From positions 310,001 through 374,000 of the forward strand of contig NZ_JAMOZL010000006.1 of assembly GCF_023667495.1 (NCBI RefSeq): a stretch of 64,000 nucleotides of DNA. The letters run 5' to 3'. This document shows positions 50,429 through 58,685 of this stretch, one piece after another; the stretch's first letter is position 1; every line of letters starts with the position of its first letter. This DNA is from Dyadobacter sp. MSC1_007 (GTDB lineage Bacteria; Bacteroidota; Bacteroidia; Cytophagales; Spirosomataceae). The position numbers and the translations under genes were made by a program. The notes under the pieces were generated by a model. The model ran no database searches. It had not been told where the DNA came from and saw only the letters and a list, made by a program, of their open reading frames with translations.

Positions 50429-50941
50429 CTAATTTCCGGCAAACCGGGGCCGCTGGCGGCTGTATGATTGGTATAGAAAAATAAACATGCCGGTCATGAT
50501 GGACACGTCGGCCATGTTGAAGATGCCGGTTTGGAATAACCCGAAATTGATATGCATAAAATCGGTAACTGAGCCGTGCATCAATCGGTCGTAGATGTTC
50601 CCGATGCCGCCGCCAATGGCAAAACTCAGCGCCAGTGCGCTTAGCCAGGTCAGGTTCTTTTTGACCAGAATGTATATTATTCCGAACAGCAACGCAATCA
50701 ATGGGATTACTGAGAGTATGATCACTTTCGCGGTGTCTGGTAATGTACTTCCCAGACTGAGAAATGCACCCGTATTCTCGACGTAGGTAATCGTCACGTA
50801 GTCCTGAACGACGTGGATCGTTTCATAAAACCCGACATTCCGCCGGATTACATTCTTGGAAATCTGGTCACAACCGATGTTAGCGACCAGAATGACTATA
50901 ATGGCAATATTCCTGACGAGGCGGCTGGTCTTTTGTTTCAT
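50429..50941 (-). CDS. lspA: Lipoprotein signal peptidase (LspA)
   Basis: Cleaves the signal peptide of prolipoproteins in the inner membrane. The 170 residues have four hydrophobic segments and the family motifs: VTITYVENTGAF, GGGIGNIYDR with Asp118, and FNMADVSIM with Asp145, which form the aspartate pair. Its start shares a nucleotide with the DUF1080 stop (TAATG). The TPR lipoprotein at 32200 would be one of its substrates. Confidence 0.96.
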   Translation of the reverse strand: MKQKTSRLVRNIAIIVILVANIGCDQISKNVIRRNVGFYETIHVVQDYVTITYVENTGAFLSLGSTLPDTAKVIILSVIPLIALLFGIIYILVKKNLTWLSALALSFAIGGGIGNIYDRLMHGSVTDFMHINFGLFQTGIFNMADVSIMTGMFIFLYQSYSRQRPRFAGN

Positions 50942-51630
50942 TATTTAGATAACGATTTAATCGGCGTCACTTTCACTTCCTTAAACTCCACTTCGGAGCC
51001 TTCCGATTGTAATGCGATCTGTCCTTTTTCAGCGGTGGCATTATAACCGTAATTGACCATCACGCCATTGAGCCAAACTTTGATCGAATTCTTAACACAT
51101 TCTATCACCATTGAATTCCATTCGCCAAGTGGCTTCTCTGTGCCGTCGGTGAGGTTTGGAATGCGGCGGAGTTTATCGCCATTGACGCCCCATTTTTCCT
51201 TCGGTCCGCGGCGTTTTTCCATATCGGGCACGGTAATGTCTTCCTGAATGCACCAAAAATCTCCTGCATTCTGGTTCATCATCTGTATCTCGATGGATTT
51301 CGGAAACATTTCATATAAGGCTCTTGGCGTCGAAACGAAAACCAACGCACCGCAATTGCCCGGTTTGCCCACGAAACGGTAATTGAATGTGAGCCTGAAA
51401 TTTTCATACTGATCGTCGGTGATCAAATGCCCGCCCGGCTTCCCCAGACTGACCAACAGCCCGTCGCGGACCAGAAAGGGGCTTTTCACATTGGCATCCT
51501 TGTCCATTTCAGGAACATCCACATGCCAACCTTTCAAGTCCTTACCATTGAAGAGCATTTTTGACTGGCTCCTCGCCTGATACGAAACGGTTACTAGCAA
51601 AAGGGTTAAGGAAAGCAGGAGTTTTTTCAT
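50941..51630 (-). CDS. DUF1080/3-keto-disaccharide hydrolase-like secreted protein
   Basis: A 229-residue exported protein (signal peptide about 1-21, YQARSQS). The rest is a jelly-roll DUF1080 domain: LFNGKDLKGWHVDVPEM, NFRLTFNYRFVGKPGNCGAL, IQMMNQNAGDFWC and GVMVNYGYNATAEKGQIALQ. This family is annotated as 3-keto-disaccharide hydrolase and related carbohydrate-binding folds in Bacteroidota. Coupling to lspA by TAATG is odd for function but shows that they are one transcript. Confidence 0.9.
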   Translation of the reverse strand: MKKLLLSLTLLLVTVSYQARSQSKMLFNGKDLKGWHVDVPEMDKDANVKSPFLVRDGLLVSLGKPGGHLITDDQYENFRLTFNYRFVGKPGNCGALVFVSTPRALYEMFPKSIEIQMMNQNAGDFWCIQEDITVPDMEKRRGPKEKWGVNGDKLRRIPNLTDGTEKPLGEWNSMVIECVKNSIKVWLNGVMVNYGYNATAEKGQIALQSEGSEVEFKEVKVTPIKSLSK

Positions 51631-51763
51631 CGGGTATTAATGCTATTTAAAGTTTTAATAGTATTTGAAACGGAAAAATTAAGCAATAATAACCTTACTA
51701 GCTCATGCATTGCATCAAATGTTGGAGATAACACTTAAATTCAGCACTGCACAGACACAAAAA

Positions 51764-53593
51764 ATGAATCAGGTCATGAAAAAACTGCTCGGGCTCGTCG
51801 CAGCGCAGCTGGTATGCTGCTATGTTAGCGGTCAGAAAATCCATTACGACGTATCTTTTCCCAATATCGTGCACCACGAAGCCCGCATTGCCGTAAGCGT
51901 TTTCGACGCGCCGCAAAAGGAGCTGTTTTTCAGAATGTCGCGCTCGTCCCCGGGCAGATACGCCACGCACGAGTACGGGAAGAACATTTACGATGTGGTG
52001 GCCTTTGACAAATCGGGCAAATCCATGGCGGTGCAGCGAGTGGATGGCGATGTATATAAAATTGCCGGGATCAATGGCTTTGTGAAGGTCGAATACACTT
52101 TATATGCCAATCATGCGGACGGTACCTACGCCGGAATCGATGCGAGCAGCGTGCATTTGAATATGCCTGCTGCATTCATGTGGGTTAAAGAACTGGAAAA
52201 AGCGCCGATCACGGTCGCATTCAAACTGCCGAAGCCCAATTCCTGGACCACTGCCACCCAGCTCAAAACAACTGGAGAAGCGAACGTCTTTACTGCTCCC
52301 GACTTGCAGTACTTCATGGATTCGCCCACGAAAATCGGGAAACTCACTGTGAAAGAATGGAGCGTACCGAATGCTGATAACAAACCCTCGCAATTCAGCC
52401 TCGCACTGGAAGCGAACGGCAGCGATTCCCTGGCAACGGCATTTGCCGGTAAAATCAAGCGCATTACCGAAGAGGCGCGTATGGTTTTCGGCGAATTTCC
52501 AGTATTCGATAATGGTAGCTACACTTTTCTCGCCAGCATTAATCCCTACGTAAAAGGCGATGGTATGGAGCACCGGAACAGTACGATGATCGCCCTGCCG
52601 GTTGCATTCGACGGTTCTGATAATCTGCTGGGCGTATTTTCACACGAGTTTTTCCATACCTGGAACGTCGAGCGCATTCGCCCGAAAACGCTGGAACCTT
52701 TCAATTTTGAAAAGAGCAATATGAGTTTTGAGCTCTGGTTCGCCGAAGGTTTTACCCAATATTATGGTGAATTACTGCTCGAAAGGGCTGGTTTCCATTC
52801 ATTGGAAGAGTACTGCCAGACCTTGACATTCCTAGTGAACACCAAAGAAAACACCGCAGGCGCAAAGCGCATTTCGCCGGTCCAGGCGAGTTGCCAGGCA
52901 GTATTTGTAGATGCCGGTGTAGCCGTGGACAAGACAAATTACCCGAATACCTACACTTCATATTATCCATACGGCGCCTCGGTGGCGCTTGCATTGGACT
53001 TGGATCTGCGCGCAAAAGGGTTGAATCTGGATGATTTTATGAAAGCGGTGTGGCAGAAGCACGGCAAGCCCGAGGTGCCCTACCAGGTCGCCGACTTACA
53101 GAATGTGTTGGCGGATTATAGCAAAGACAAATCTTTCGCCAAGTTGTATTTTGATAAATATATTCACGGGCACGAGTCATTTAACTATACCCCTTTATTT
53201 GCAAAAGCCGGTCTCGTTCTAAAAAAGCAGTCTGAGGGACAGGCCTGGATCGGTGATGTGCGGTACAATGAAGGTACCGGGCTGACAATTTCTTCCAATA
53301 CGATCATTGGATCGCCTTTATACGGAGCGGGACTGGATATCGATGACGAAATCATAAAGATTGACGGACAAGCAGTCGGCAATACCGGCGGCCTAAATAC
53401 CATCCTGAAAGCCCATAAACCGGGTGATCATATTACTGTCGACTATAAGCATCGCGGGGAAGTAAAATCCGGCATGCTCGAACTGAAAGAAAACCCAAGA
53501 ATGGTTGTCGTAACTTACGAAAATGACGGACGGTCGGTTACGCCGGAAATGCAGACTTTCAGAAAGGCCTGGCTGAGTAGCAAAGTGAAATGA
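51764..53593 (+). CDS. Secreted M61-family metallopeptidase with PDZ domain
   Basis: A 609-residue zinc peptidase (glycyl aminopeptidase family). The signal peptide follows the ATG at 51764 or 51776; a still earlier ATG at 51710 would add a patternless stretch. The zinc site is H294EFFH298 (HEFFHTWNVE), with the third ligand in WFAEGFTQYY. A PDZ domain lies near the C-terminus (about 515-600, GSPLYGAGLDIDDEIIKIDG). It is exported and probably acts on peptides outside the inner membrane. Single gene. Confidence 0.92.
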   Translation: MNQVMKKLLGLVAAQLVCCYVSGQKIHYDVSFPNIVHHEARIAVSVFDAPQKELFFRMSRSSPGRYATHEYGKNIYDVVAFDKSGKSMAVQRVDGDVYKIAGINGFVKVEYTLYANHADGTYAGIDASSVHLNMPAAFMWVKELEKAPITVAFKLPKPNSWTTATQLKTTGEANVFTAPDLQYFMDSPTKIGKLTVKEWSVPNADNKPSQFSLALEANGSDSLATAFAGKIKRITEEARMVFGEFPVFDNGSYTFLASINPYVKGDGMEHRNSTMIALPVAFDGSDNLLGVFSHEFFHTWNVERIRPKTLEPFNFEKSNMSFELWFAEGFTQYYGELLLERAGFHSLEEYCQTLTFLVNTKENTAGAKRISPVQASCQAVFVDAGVAVDKTNYPNTYTSYYPYGASVALALDLDLRAKGLNLDDFMKAVWQKHGKPEVPYQVADLQNVLADYSKDKSFAKLYFDKYIHGHESFNYTPLFAKAGLVLKKQSEGQAWIGDVRYNEGTGLTISSNTIIGSPLYGAGLDIDDEIIKIDGQAVGNTGGLNTILKAHKPGDHITVDYKHRGEVKSGMLELKENPRMVVVTYENDGRSVTPEMQTFRKAWLSSKVK

Positions 53594-53611
53594 TACGCGC
53601 CAAGTGTTCTG

Positions 53612-54382
53612 TCAACCCTGTTTTTCCGAAAGATATTTCCAATATCGCCGGGGCACGTGGCGGATATGTAGTTTCATATTCTTGCGGGCCGGAATGCCTG
53701 TACTCTTGAAATAGTCTTGCCATAACAGGGTGTACAGTTCCTCCTGCGGATCAAGAACTTGTTTCGGTAATGCGTTTAGGTTTGAAGACATTTCTTCCCC
53801 AAAATCGATGGTAATCTCGGTAACCTGATGAAGATCATAGTAAAGGCCATACTTCCTTTTTAAGTCATAAATGATCCAGCGCTGGTCGGCATAACGGTCA
53901 CGAAAATGGGTCGTTAAGATCGGTAGTACATTAAAATCCGGTTCGATATGGGCATAAAATATCCCTTCGCCCGTTTTCTGGAATCGAACAAATGCCTCCA
54001 TGCGGTGCTTCTCGCGGTGAACTTTGCGGCTCATTTGCGAAACATAAAGAACGGATGGCTCGGCGAAATTGGCCTCAGCTCCTTGCGGATTGTCGATAAT
54101 GTATCTGATGAATGAAAATAGCTGCTGAAATGCTTCAGGCTGTTCAGAAAGGAAGGTTTTATAACAATTCAACTGCCACTCTTTTCCCAGTTTTTTGCAG
54201 AGAGCCTGCCATACCCTTTTCCCTTTTTCACGGTCACTTGTGACGTGGAGTGCAGTGGTGAATGCGTCCGGAAGATAATGTTCTGCGCTCACTAGCTTAA
54301 CTGACACAGATTTGCGCCGGTATGCATCGAAAACGGCCGTGAGCATGCCTTCCAACGAGCCGTCGAAAACGTACAATTCCAT
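53612..54382 (-). CDS. DUF4130 protein (TIGR03915-like), partner of the radical SAM protein
   Basis: A 256-residue protein of the DUF4130 type (probable DNA metabolism protein). It begins MELYVFDGSLEGMLTAVFDAY and contains LPKQVLDPQEELYTLLWQDYF and ARKNMKLHIRHVPRRYWKYLSEK near the end. In many bacteria this family stands beside a radical SAM protein of TIGR03916 type, and in Proteobacteria it is fused to a UdgX-type uracil-DNA glycosylase-like domain. It shares a nucleotide with the radical SAM stop (TAATG at 54380-54384). Function unproven. Confidence 0.85.
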   Translation of the reverse strand: MELYVFDGSLEGMLTAVFDAYRRKSVSVKLVSAEHYLPDAFTTALHVTSDREKGKRVWQALCKKLGKEWQLNCYKTFLSEQPEAFQQLFSFIRYIIDNPQGAEANFAEPSVLYVSQMSRKVHREKHRMEAFVRFQKTGEGIFYAHIEPDFNVLPILTTHFRDRYADQRWIIYDLKRKYGLYYDLHQVTEITIDFGEEMSSNLNALPKQVLDPQEELYTLLWQDYFKSTGIPARKNMKLHIRHVPRRYWKYLSEKQG

Positions 54383-55638
54383 TAAAAAAGGGATAACTGA
54401 TTGCTTGCCTGTTTGCGATATTTGCTCTGCCCCTCAGACAAAATAACGCCTTTGAGATGACCGGCTTCATAATCGCGTAGCTGCATTGGACTGTCGGCGT
54501 ACCGTATGAAATGCCGGGCTTTATTGAACGCAATGCCTATTTTTTTCAAGTGGTCCTGATGAAGCCGTGCAAATTTGCGGGCTTGTATAATCTTAATCGC
54601 TGAGGCTACACCAATGCCGGGCACGCGCAGGATCATGTGGTAGTCGCCCGTGTTGACGTCGACGGGGAACTGATCCAAATTCCGTAGCGCCCAGCTAAGC
54701 TTTGGATCCACGTCCACGTCGAGATTAGGATGCGCGTCGCTGAGTATTTCCTGCACATTAAAACCGTAAAAACGCACGAGCCAGTCGGCCTGGTAGAGAC
54801 GGTTTTCCCGGACGAGCGGAGGTTGTGAGCCAATTACAGGCAGGCGGTTATCGTGGCTGATCGGAATATATCCTGAATAGTAGACCCTTTTAAGCGAAAA
54901 ATCCTGGTAATACCGGTTCGCGGTGTACATAATATCCCGGTCAGTCTCGGGTGTTGCGCCGATCACTATTTGGGTACTCTGGCCTGCCGGGACAAACTTC
55001 GGGACACTCTTAATGACGGCTTTCTCACTTTCCAATTGCACAATGTTGCGTTGGATATAGCCCAGCGGCTTTTTGACCTCTTCATGCGATTTCTCAGGAG
55101 CGAGCAGGCGTAGTCCGGCTTCGGTAGGCATTTCCAGATTAATGCTCATCCGGTCGGCGTACATGCCGGCTTCTTTCAGCAACTCTTCGCTGGCCCCGGG
55201 AATGGTTTTCAAATGAATATAACCATTGAAACGCTCCTCGTTCCGCAATTTTTTGACAATGCGGACCAATCGTTCCATCGTGTAATCCGCATTCTTGAAA
55301 ATACCTGAACTTAAAAAAAGGCCTTCGATATAATTACGCCGGTAAAAATTGATCGTCAATTCTACGACCTCCTCGACCGTAAATGCCGTCCGTTTAATGT
55401 CATTGCTCCTTCTCGACACACAAAAAGCGCAGTCGAAAATGCAGTGATTGGTCAGCAAAATTTTCAGGAGCGACACACACCGGCCGTCCTCGGTATAGGT
55501 GTGGCAAATGCCAGTACCTTCCGCGTCCCCCAGTCCCTTATTTTCGTTCTTCCGGTTACTGCCACTCGACGAGCACGACACATCATACTTGGCGGCGTCG
55601 GCCAGTATCCCCAACTTCTCACGGATCCGCTCGTACAT
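54382..55638 (-). CDS. Putative DNA modification/repair radical SAM protein
   Basis: A 418-residue radical SAM protein (TIGR03916 type). The 4Fe-4S cysteines are Cys66, Cys70 and Cys73 (HCIFDCAFC, a CxxxCxxC motif), followed by the SAM-binding barrel (VIGATPETDRDIMYTANRYY). A helix-hairpin-helix-like motif (VPGIGVASAIKIIQAR) near residue 343 points to DNA binding. Additional cysteines upstream (SCSSSGSN, GICHTYTEDGRC) may bind a second cluster. It forms a tight two-gene unit with DUF4130. Confidence 0.88.
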   Translation of the reverse strand: MYERIREKLGILADAAKYDVSCSSSGSNRKNENKGLGDAEGTGICHTYTEDGRCVSLLKILLTNHCIFDCAFCVSRRSNDIKRTAFTVEEVVELTINFYRRNYIEGLFLSSGIFKNADYTMERLVRIVKKLRNEERFNGYIHLKTIPGASEELLKEAGMYADRMSINLEMPTEAGLRLLAPEKSHEEVKKPLGYIQRNIVQLESEKAVIKSVPKFVPAGQSTQIVIGATPETDRDIMYTANRYYQDFSLKRVYYSGYIPISHDNRLPVIGSQPPLVRENRLYQADWLVRFYGFNVQEILSDAHPNLDVDVDPKLSWALRNLDQFPVDVNTGDYHMILRVPGIGVASAIKIIQARKFARLHQDHLKKIGIAFNKARHFIRYADSPMQLRDYEAGHLKGVILSEGQSKYRKQASNQLSLF

Positions 55639-55729
55639 ATTAAAATTTCAATAAGTTAATTCTCCTTAAAATATCAAGGCAGGAATCTCAGTTATTACAA
55701 CGTTGCATTGATCTTGATTTGTGCATGAA

Positions 55730-55749
55730 AGTATCAAAAATTTGATACT
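55730..55749. promoter_or_regulatory. Palindrome, possible operator
   Basis: AGTATCAAA (55730-55738), AA, TTTGATACT (55741-55749): a perfect 9-bp inverted repeat with a 2-nt centre, lying 22 nt before the ATG at 55772. The symmetry is like a dimeric regulator site. Confidence 0.55.
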
Positions 55750-55771
55750 AATACAATCTTCATTTACTCAA

Positions 55772-56530
55772 ATGTTTCTTATTGCATTGCGAAGAATTAC
55801 TGCTTTAACATTACTGACAGGGTTATGCGTCAGATTTTCAGCCTATTGCCAACCTCAGGAGCCCAAAGTAACCCGGTATAATGGCAAGGTCAGCCAGCAA
55901 TTCGTAATGAACCGGGAAACGCCGATTATTGACCACGCTTCGGGGAAACGGATCAGCTACGAGACGTATGAAAACATGTTGAAACGTAGCCCCGGCCAAT
56001 ACTGGACGCAGCCATTATTCGACAAATACGGCAAGCCTTCGTCTTTTGAAGTGATCAAAAAGAGCCAGTTGAATATCCGTGAAAACGGCGCCGTGATGCA
56101 AAATCCTGACCTGATGCCGGAAGTGGGGGAGCCCATACCGCCCTTCGTGATGAGAGGGCTCGATGGTAAGGAATACGATTCGGAAAGGCTGAAAGGTAAA
56201 TACGTGCTGCTCGGGTTTTGGGTGCGGTACGAAAAGCCACTTTATACGCTTGCCAGCACGAAGATCATCTCTGATTTCGTGGATGAAAACCGTAAGAAAG
56301 GAGTTGAAATCGTTTCACTGGGCACAACACTCAATACCGAGGAGGAATGTCTGGAAGCGATCCCGAAACGAAACTGTGGCTTCATTCCCGTTCCGGAATC
56401 GTACGGTTTCAATCACCGTTACAAAATCAGTGAAACGCCGTATTTTATTCTAGTCGACCGCAAAGGCATCATCAAAGCAATGGCCCCGCATACGGAATTT
56501 TCCAAAATCAGTGATTTGGTATTGAGATAG
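55772..56530 (+). CDS. TlpA/thioredoxin-fold protein without CXXC cysteines
   Basis: A 252-residue exported protein; the ATG at 55772 is chosen (a GTG at 55721 is in frame but would read through the palindrome). The signal peptide ends near AYCQP. The C-terminal half has the TlpA-like thioredoxin order, GEPIPPFVMRGLDGKEYDSE then KGKYVLLGFWVRYEKPLY, and the conserved cis-proline (TP at 222-223, ETPYFILVDRKG). The residues where WCxxC should be read WVRYEKP (150-156): both cysteines are gone. It cannot be a normal thiol oxidoreductase. It ends directly against the GNAT gene. Confidence 0.85.
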   Translation: MFLIALRRITALTLLTGLCVRFSAYCQPQEPKVTRYNGKVSQQFVMNRETPIIDHASGKRISYETYENMLKRSPGQYWTQPLFDKYGKPSSFEVIKKSQLNIRENGAVMQNPDLMPEVGEPIPPFVMRGLDGKEYDSERLKGKYVLLGFWVRYEKPLYTLASTKIISDFVDENRKKGVEIVSLGTTLNTEEECLEAIPKRNCGFIPVPESYGFNHRYKISETPYFILVDRKGIIKAMAPHTEFSKISDLVLR

Positions 56531-57334
56531 TTATCCCAACGCCCCACTGATCCGGTTATAAAGTCGAACGGGTTGCCAGGTCCTGCGCGCGCCGAGGACC
56601 ATCCGGCGCGAGGTTTTGTACATATTATATCCGTTCTCCTGAAGAAATTTTAAACCCGCTGCATTGTCGAGCGGCAAAATGGCAACCGGCCTTTCAGCGG
56701 CGCGCAATTGCATCAATGTCACTCCGGCATTATCATCGGCTGCAATAACGAGGCCGTCGCTCCACGAACGGAAGTAAACGCCCTGCAGTTGACCCTGCGA
56801 GTCGATGTACACGCTTGCATCAGCCAAGAACTCGGCCATCACGCCGTGCCTGTCTTCACCCGACACAAATCGATCGAGCGCATAAGCTTGCTCGCGATAT
56901 TTTTCTTCAAATGGTTGTATATAAATTGATTGCGGTATTTCCGGTGCGTCACCTTCACGCCTTAAATGTGCATATTGGCCTTCCACTTCGAAACCCTGTT
57001 TCAGGTACACGGGATAACCAAATTCCGTAGCGTCAAGGGAAATGGTGCGATAGCGGTTGCTGTCGACGCTCTCGATCAGGCTGCGGGTGATCGCGCTTCC
57101 CAAACCTCTGTTCCGGTGTTCGCTGTGGGTGATAATGCATGCCAGCCAGGCAGAATCGGCATGGAAAATAGTAGTCCCGACGGCTATTGGCCGACCGTTC
57201 TCTTCGATCTTGATCGGTTTGCAAAAATCGGATCTTAAAAAGTATTCAAACCGGGGGCGGATATCGCCCCAACCCTCGGGTTCGAGGGCGGGGAGATGGA
57301 CAATGTCTTCTTTTGTGAATTCCTTACAAATCAT
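56531..57334 (-). CDS. GNAT family N-acetyltransferase
   Basis: A 267-residue acetyltransferase. The acetyl-CoA motif R-x-x-G-x-G/A is HRNRGLGSAI at residues 73-82. The second half (about 125-267) is a second GNAT-like domain with LQENGYNMY. Such two-domain forms can acetylate small metabolites or proteins; the substrate is unknown. The stop abuts the convergent TlpA-like gene with no gap (56530/56531) and no terminator. Confidence 0.87.
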   Translation of the reverse strand: MICKEFTKEDIVHLPALEPEGWGDIRPRFEYFLRSDFCKPIKIEENGRPIAVGTTIFHADSAWLACIITHSEHRNRGLGSAITRSLIESVDSNRYRTISLDATEFGYPVYLKQGFEVEGQYAHLRREGDAPEIPQSIYIQPFEEKYREQAYALDRFVSGEDRHGVMAEFLADASVYIDSQGQLQGVYFRSWSDGLVIAADDNAGVTLMQLRAAERPVAILPLDNAAGLKFLQENGYNMYKTSRRMVLGARRTWQPVRLYNRISGALG

Positions 57335-57362
57335 GGCATGGATCGTTAACCATGCTAAAATC

Positions 57363-57902
57363 TTAAAAATCTGCTTCTAACTGGCTGAAATGCCCTATTT
57401 TTCTTTTCCAGCTAATCCAGGAATAATAGAACATCAGGATGAAACCAACTATTAAAGCACTCATAATGATGTATTTGCGTTGCGTAAAAGCGATTTGGTA
57501 AGTCAGAAAAAGAAGTAATGCTGTTGCATACACGGCCGACGACATGAGTGAGAGGGTGGCCATCCTTTTTAAAGTGCTGCCCTGGCGCGACAACGATTCA
57601 CGGATATTACCGGATATCGAAGGGTTTTGTATTTGAAAATAACCAATTGCATTATTAATAATATAGAGACAAATACTGACAATGAGCAGCGCATTGACAT
57701 ACAAAGGCTTTTCGGAGCCATCGAACGCATCGTAATACAGAAATAAAAGCGCGGTTAATGCCACCATTTCCGTCACGAATTTGATCCGTAATTTCCGGAG
57801 GGCCGGATGGTTGCGGACGCGGGTCATCATTGCGAGTTCCTTTTCAGAATGCGGTTCCTGACCAGCCTGCTGCCAGTCCGATTTCAAGTCGTCGATATTC
57901 AT
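57363..57902 (-). CDS. Four-helix membrane protein coupled to an ECF sigma factor
   Basis: A 179-residue protein: a short cytoplasmic N-terminus (MNIDDLKSDWQQAGQ), then about four membrane helices (at about 45-60, 70-87, 118-136 and 145-163) and a basic loop. It overlaps the sigma factor by 4 nt (ATGA at 57899-57902), so it is likely its anti-sigma or sensor partner. It does not look like FecR or the zinc-finger anti-sigma families. The overlap is seen; the role is inferred. Confidence 0.77.
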   Translation of the reverse strand: MNIDDLKSDWQQAGQEPHSEKELAMMTRVRNHPALRKLRIKFVTEMVALTALLFLYYDAFDGSEKPLYVNALLIVSICLYIINNAIGYFQIQNPSISGNIRESLSRQGSTLKRMATLSLMSSAVYATALLLFLTYQIAFTQRKYIIMSALIVGFILMFYYSWISWKRKIGHFSQLEADF

Positions 57903-58375
57903 AAGTTTTTTGGGATTAAAATTGTTTTGAGTTTTTCCTTAATGCGATTGAGTTTAACACCCACATAGTTTTCAGAGATGCCTGTTATGGAGGCAATTTC
58001 GGCATAGGAATAGTCTTCGAGGTAGAGCGAAGTAAGCGCTCGTTCCGACTCGCTTAATGTGCGCAATGCGCGGAACAGCCATTCTTCACGCTCGGAAACT
58101 GGTTCTTCCACTTCCGCGAGGTCGGGGGGATGTTCAGCCAATGCAATGGAAAGTTTTTGCTTGCGATAGGACGCCATGGCGGTGTTGAGGGCGATCCTGT
58201 AAATCCAGGTGCTTACTTTGGCTTCCTGCCGGAATTGGGGGAATGCGCGCCACAATTGGTACACGATTTCCTGAAAAAGGTCCTGCTGGTCTTCCCGCGT
58301 GTTGCGGTACATCCGGCTCACCTTATGAATGATCCGCTGATGTTCCCCGATCGTTTCAAGAAAAATTTTCTCCAT
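57899..58375 (-). CDS. RNA polymerase sigma factor, ECF type
   Basis: A 158-residue sigma-70-family ECF factor. Region 2 (about 15-75) has TREDQQDLFQEIVYQLWRAF and KVSTWIYRIALNTA; region 4 (about 100-150) has LSESERALTSLYLEDYSYAEIA and the helix-turn-helix ISENYVGVKLNRIKEKL. It directs RNA polymerase to a set of stress or envelope genes. The downstream membrane protein overlaps it. An inverted repeat sits just before the start. Confidence 0.92.
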   Translation of the reverse strand: MEKIFLETIGEHQRIIHKVSRMYRNTREDQQDLFQEIVYQLWRAFPQFRQEAKVSTWIYRIALNTAMASYRKQKLSIALAEHPPDLAEVEEPVSEREEWLFRALRTLSESERALTSLYLEDYSYAEIASITGISENYVGVKLNRIKEKLKTILIPKNL

Positions 58376-58388
58376 AAAAAATCAAATC

Positions 58389-58417
58389 TTTCCCAATAGG
58401 TTGCAGGGATTGGGAAA
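58389..58417. promoter_or_regulatory. Inverted repeat before the sigma factor gene
   Basis: TTTCCCAAT (58389-58397) and ATTGGGAAA (58409-58417) are perfect 9-bp arms around an 11-nt spacer. They end 14 nt from the start codon. On the minus strand the spacer reads CCCTGCAACCT, which carries an AAC element like ECF -35 boxes. Confidence 0.5.
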
Positions 58418-58445
58418 AACTTACAGTTAACCTGATTTTTTTGGA

Positions 58446-58685
58446 TCAATGGGAATGCTGCACATCCGATAACTTCCGGACGTGCGCTATTTCGCCCCTG
58501 GTAATTGGACGGATTTGATTTGGAAGAAGCGTTTCAACTGCGACGTTTTCACCGTCCAGCGTACTGAATTCTACCTCAAAGGCTTCACCCGCCCCGTGCA
58601 CCAGCACAATGGTTCCGATGTCACCAGCTTGGAGGTCCAACTCCGGCAAATCTTGGGTCAGAATCACTATATCAAGTTCTTTCAT
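58446..58685 (-). CDS. DUF4926 small protein
   Basis: A 79-residue protein, DUF4926 type: MKELDIVILTQDLPELDLQ, then GDIGTIVLVHGAGEAFEVEF and VAVETLLPNQIRPI. It is a small beta barrel-like fold. It overlaps the DUF6883 gene upstream by 4 nt (ATGA at 58682-58685). In other bacteria DUF4926 and DUF6883 are found side by side; a toxin-immunity or antitoxin relation is plausible but not shown. Confidence 0.82.
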   Translation of the reverse strand: MKELDIVILTQDLPELDLQAGDIGTIVLVHGAGEAFEVEFSTLDGENVAVETLLPNQIRPITRGEIAHVRKLSDVQHSH

